Below, in pieces: positions 62,316 to 64,000 of a stretch of 64,000 nucleotides of DNA (position 1 is its first letter; each line of letters begins with the position of its first letter). Made by a program: the position numbers and the translations under genes. The notes below the pieces were generated by a model, which saw only the letters and a list, made by a program, of their open reading frames with translations, made no database searches and had not been told where the DNA came from. The stretch comes from Rhabditoides inermis (taxonomy: Eukaryota; Nematoda; Chromadorea; Rhabditida; Rhabditidae): positions 277,501 to 341,500 of the forward strand of contig CAWZYM010000127.1 in assembly GCA_963966185.1 (NCBI GenBank), given 5' to 3'.

Positions 62316-63965
62316 GGGAGAGAGAGAGAGGGAGAGAGAGAGAGGGGGGGAACCTTACATGGAGCAGGTCCTGCTCCCGCCACGTCTTCCTCGCCGAGTT
62401 GTAGTGCGAGAAGTCGCGGTGGCGCTCGCGGAGAATCTACAATGTACGTTATCACGATATAGTAATCAGAAACAAAGACAACCTACAGTGATCTTCTTGA
62501 TGCTGAGCCCCATGCCGGCGAGTCTCCGTCCCTCGCCGTCCTCGCCCCACTCCACCCCCGAGAAGATCACGTTCACACGGTCGATCAGGTTCACCTGCGG
62601 GTATAGTATGTACAACGCCTCCGAAACTGGTCAAAACAGCCCCAAGTCCCCACTGTATGATTGTGTGTGCTACTAGATATCCTATCCTGCTAACATTGTG
62701 CGTACATGTCGGAATCAGGCTGACACACTCACGATGTATCTGGCGGTGAGTGCCACGTCTCCCTTACCGACGTCCTTGAAGAAGCGCGTGTCCGCCACCA
62801 CCTTCACCGCGCAACGGTTCTTCTACAAAACCGTGTTCACTCATTTTCTTCTAAGCTATACACTCGGTACGCAAACTATGAAAAAGGCGCATACCTTGAC
62901 AGTCTCGGCCGGTGTGGTGTCGGCTCGTCGCTCGCGCGGCTCCCGCTTGTATCGCAGCAGCGGATTCGACGGGGCACGCGAGACTGACATGGGCTAAAAA
63001 AGGAGAATGCAACTGACGACGAACAACGCAAGGTGTGTAAGGGTGTGTACCACGAAAATGTGGGATAAATGTCTGGAAAAGATGTGTCATGTGTCGGTTT
63101 AACTAGATAGTCCGATGCGTCGTAAGCCGTTCTCACGCGATTGAATGCAACGACTAGACATGAAAGGAATAGTCACCGTGTGCATGGCCGTGTCCCTCCT
63201 GCGTCCCTCGAGCGGCGAGCGCACGTCCTTTTCCCTGTAGACGAGCAGGGTGGACGAGTTGTGCGCGGAGGAGTGCAGGTCTGGAACGGAGAGATAGGAC
63301 TGGTTGGAGGGAGACAAACTGACTGGCGGGCTCGAGATAGAGTGTGTGTCTGCGCGTGCGCACCACCCCCACATAGCCGCCGTCCGGCAGGCGCGCCAGC
63401 GAGGCCGACGAACCTATGTCGCCTGCAAGAGAGGAGAGAGGGTGAGGTGAACCGAGGGGAACGCACCCTTGACGCGGCCGGCGAACAGCTCGTCGTGCCG
63501 CACCGCGCCCCGCACTTCCTCCTCCCGTCCCGAAGAATCGACCGCCACCTGAAGTACATGTTGATTGAATGCAGGTGGAGGGAGGTCAGCACGCACCACT
63601 TTCATTCGGGCGTCGAGCAGGCCGGGCGGCGGGTCGCGCAGCAGCACGCGGTACTGGTCGCCTGGAAAGCGGAGTCAATGAGCAGATGCGTAGCAGGTGT
63701 GGCAGTCCATGAAGCGACCGACCGAATGCGTGGAAGTGCAGCTCGTGGCTGTGGTGCGTTGCCGTGTCGCGCTTGCCCAGCCGCCGCTCGCCAATGCTCA
63801 CCAGCTCGTATTCCGACACGCGCGATGAGAGATCTGAACGAGACGTTGCTAAACTACAAGCTACGTTTCTGCTTCACTGAACCCATAGTACGACATGCAC
63901 TCACCGATTTCGCAGGAGATAAGTTGAAACGCAGTGAGCAAGGTGAGAATGGTGACGAGCATCAT
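54770..63965 (-). CDS. ADAM17-like transmembrane metalloprotease (TACE / C. elegans ADM-4 type)
   Basis: About 23 exons. Signal peptide MMLVTILTLLTAFQLISC; start chosen as the first ATG of this exon. The prodomain ends with a furin-type site KREPRERRAD (about 62920-62960). The catalytic domain begins NRCAVKVVADTRFFKDVG and runs through VNLIDRVNVIFSGVEW and LSAIGLSWVADSKSGYGG. The zinc site HEYGHSWGATHD is split by an intron after HE (61545/61380), followed by the met-turn region KYIMYSFTVSG. Then come the disintegrin domain (AYCGNGVVEPGEHCDDGDY, CCSPLCAFLPTNHTCADG), the membrane-proximal domain (DAGECRSGVCMPYCRR, CRRCCKASESAPCVPE), a CANDIS-like helix (REVADASRNIWAYLDNIDRN), a membrane segment NLVAIVVVVSLLVWCPASM and an acidic Gly/Tyr-rich tail ending GDEDGYY. 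The order equals ADAM17, and all key residues are present. It sheds ectodomains of membrane proteins at the cell surface. The intron between catalytic and disintegrin domains holds an antisense NeSL-like element. Confidence 0.93.
56690..60950 (+). mobile_element. NeSL-like non-LTR retrotransposon, full-length ORF, in an ADAM17 intron
   Basis: The element lies antisense in the ADAM intron bounded by the exons at 61000 and 56643. Edges are approximate: the 5' edge lies in or after a CT tract near 56690, and the 3' edge lies before the GA/CT tract near 60955. About 230 bp of GC-rich, hairpin-prone 3' UTR follow the ORF. One ORF with an N-terminal cysteine protease, RT, CCHC zinc finger and restriction-like endonuclease identifies the NeSL/R2-related group. 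No poly(A) tail or clear target duplication was seen. Confidence 0.8.
56755..60666 (+). CDS. NeSL-like polyprotein: Ulp1-type protease, reverse transcriptase, REL endonuclease
   Basis: 1303 codons without a stop; start taken at MNEAETQSEPG, with an in-frame read-through 96 codons further upstream that crosses repeat DNA. The acidic N-terminus is followed by a C48/Ulp1-like cysteine protease with NNHW (H206), VYDPR (D223) and KNCG (C264). RT motifs: NTAPGPDGTMYSDL, ENWRPISLMNVLYKV, a motif A region SWHLANAFGSVPH, GVKQGDPISPILFN and FADDMAV (D713, D714). In motif A the usual Asp (the position four before the A of AF) is His613, which should abolish RT activity. After RT comes CSVCNERKIETLAHVLNGC (C1090, C1093, H1103, C1108) and the endonuclease motif RPD (D1158) with VIVDVRV (D1173). 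Everything except motif A looks functional, suggesting a recently dead copy or a sequence error. Confidence 0.88.
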   Translation: MNEAETQSEPGNDAADHSRADVVRENENGEERPHASRDTALIRESEEMSGIESSQLSAGVTVREERSQSDLPTSEEASQDGPVEQYQSMESITESGNEHVDASSSMEDEPAMQGNDEFEEYRVQSELTRSAMACLNHSEGTNSRMSNQAIHAYLISRYRNTSTYVMNPAIVRGVIWKYKGSEIALCNAMRDARYSKVVLPYHYNNHWMLVVADKSHSTTTVYDPRQCNSIDNRSIDKLERLFGSEIQYAEPATYSRQERMEKNCGLRIVMILEQLIDNRPLFHSIGELEQLRVRMRTTIHNERTSQIPKLMDIDLSHMQVNPMPLPVKGSWLEKLNQTTSFEQVEYVADQFVKFAYLKRKERHAEACKLLEDELPSCEALADRTIQPKQNKKRQGCAPRKQNDLRILYKENKAHAVKRILGEESKDCEIGINKVESYFRKTTTVAPCDYDAVRRLAANLPKLNISGSLLRRFGQNEVMTVLKNKPNTAPGPDGTMYSDLILADPEGLFITELFNRCMREQRIPKSWKETNTSLIYKKGDEMDIENWRPISLMNVLYKVYTGLLTKRMCAIKGMISDCQKGFTNREGTLENIALLRTPIQHVKAIKGDICVSWHLANAFGSVPHIAILEALRALGFPPEFRHIIADLYDGASFRVNTKHDQTKSISMNAGVKQGDPISPILFNIVLEMIIRAHLKRVKPMEILGQRFSLLAFADDMAVITKNHSDMQYQLERMAADANQINLIFKPRKCGTLTIQKGRVITKETKMYDQCITVLGESDSYKYLGVNVGFRDIVEPTESLEHMKIDMRKLAAARGSLSGDQLRDAIKTFVISRLYYFAMNDKLAMSSIDELERTLATTVAHIQNVKGGVPKPYLYCSKGYHMQHPKDIMYTGNINTTMKLLWSDDDYIKNVFWNLLEYISVTWIGVQEAITLDKKEMCARYLNDEQLGYRIGSYGSRTNVMRNCREAVRHFRKTMHVFDVKCVNGELVVEMQATPASKKSITDRKMKHLLKRRITCALDECNIERMSTEYSMIGNNFDMFVQDNRNVKILRGKLPQAVTESAIEWRHRALLDNLPLKGSRFNSKNAESDKMCSVCNERKIETLAHVLNGCEAHLKTGVTDRHNNIQDIIVAAAEKSAVNQNAWIETDTRNAIDGGNLRPDIVLKRESEKEVVIVDVRVSFGKGIESFHNAAADKIDKYTVIAETYKGLGYKVSLHPFLVSSLGDYWKENDSAMKALGIPKTEWNDLISQIQCETLEFSKAIYYLHTLGESYNPKYGNTRPEKALKMIARYKERYERTRLQREVGQ
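62168..62346. repeat. (GA)n array in an ADAM17 intron
   Basis: A 180-bp GA-rich tract (GAGAGAG with GGGAGAG and CAAAGAGA interruptions) on the plus strand, so CT on the sense strand of the ADAM gene. It is adjacent to the acceptor side of the exon starting AFTHHERDDAPDYC. Confidence 0.9.
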
Positions 63966-64000
63966 TGAGCGAGTAAAGTGGCAGTGGGTGAGTAAAGTAT

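Overview
This window reads as genomic DNA of a nematode, probably a rhabditid-type worm. The evidence is a nematode SSP-type sperm protein (50.1-50.5 kb), a cuticle collagen with Gly-X-Y blocks and a furin-like site (50.9-52.0 kb), an ADAM17-like protease, short GT-AG introns, start codons directly behind TTTCAG-type acceptors that suggest trans-splicing, and a NeSL-like retrotransposon with a cysteine protease domain. Many introns carry long (CT)n or (GA)n arrays. Species cannot be fixed from the sequence.

Layout. 0-9.5 kb (+): the 3' part of a long modular gene, here gene A, with low-complexity repeats, cysteine-rich modules and a small C-terminal cysteine domain. 10.1-14.4 kb (+): genes B, C and D. 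B and C are single-pass membrane proteins about 80 bp apart, like an operon. 14.4-15.4 kb: an inverted copy of the gene A 3' end. 15.5-19.3 kb: a non-LTR retrotransposon fragment split by a 3.1-kb element that has terminal inverted repeats and carries a broken laminin G pseudogene. 20-26.7 kb: a second copy of A(3')-B-C, with a 450-bp foldback insertion in an A exon, a 1.16-kb ATCT array in a B intron and a decayed C. 26.9-28.8 kb (-): a zinc-finger/MULE transposase-derived gene. 29.8-31.9 kb (-): fragments resembling sphingosine-phosphate lyase and beta-spectrin, next to a 5'-truncated LINE. 34-38 kb: more broken copies of C, D and B plus an unrecognised gene E. 38.1-40.65 kb (+): the most complete gene C copy.

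40.8-41.8 kb is a 1-kb TIR element immediately upstream of a long gene of unknown function (41.85-46.83 kb, +). 47.3-50.1 kb is a dispersed repeat inflated by a 2-kb purine-rich satellite and ended by a foldback that abuts the SSP gene. Then come the collagen gene, a small membrane/coiled-coil gene (52.3-53.3 kb, +), a small secreted Pro-rich protein (53.9-54.3 kb, -) and an apparently complete ADAM17-like gene (54.8-64.0 kb, -). One ADAM intron hosts a NeSL-like element in opposite orientation; its 1303-codon frame is open but an RT catalytic aspartate is missing.

The left two thirds of the window is a duplication-prone, repeat-rich region. The right third holds conserved single genes. Exon boundaries were placed by eye from reading frame, splice consensus and comparison between copies, so most internal junctions are estimates.
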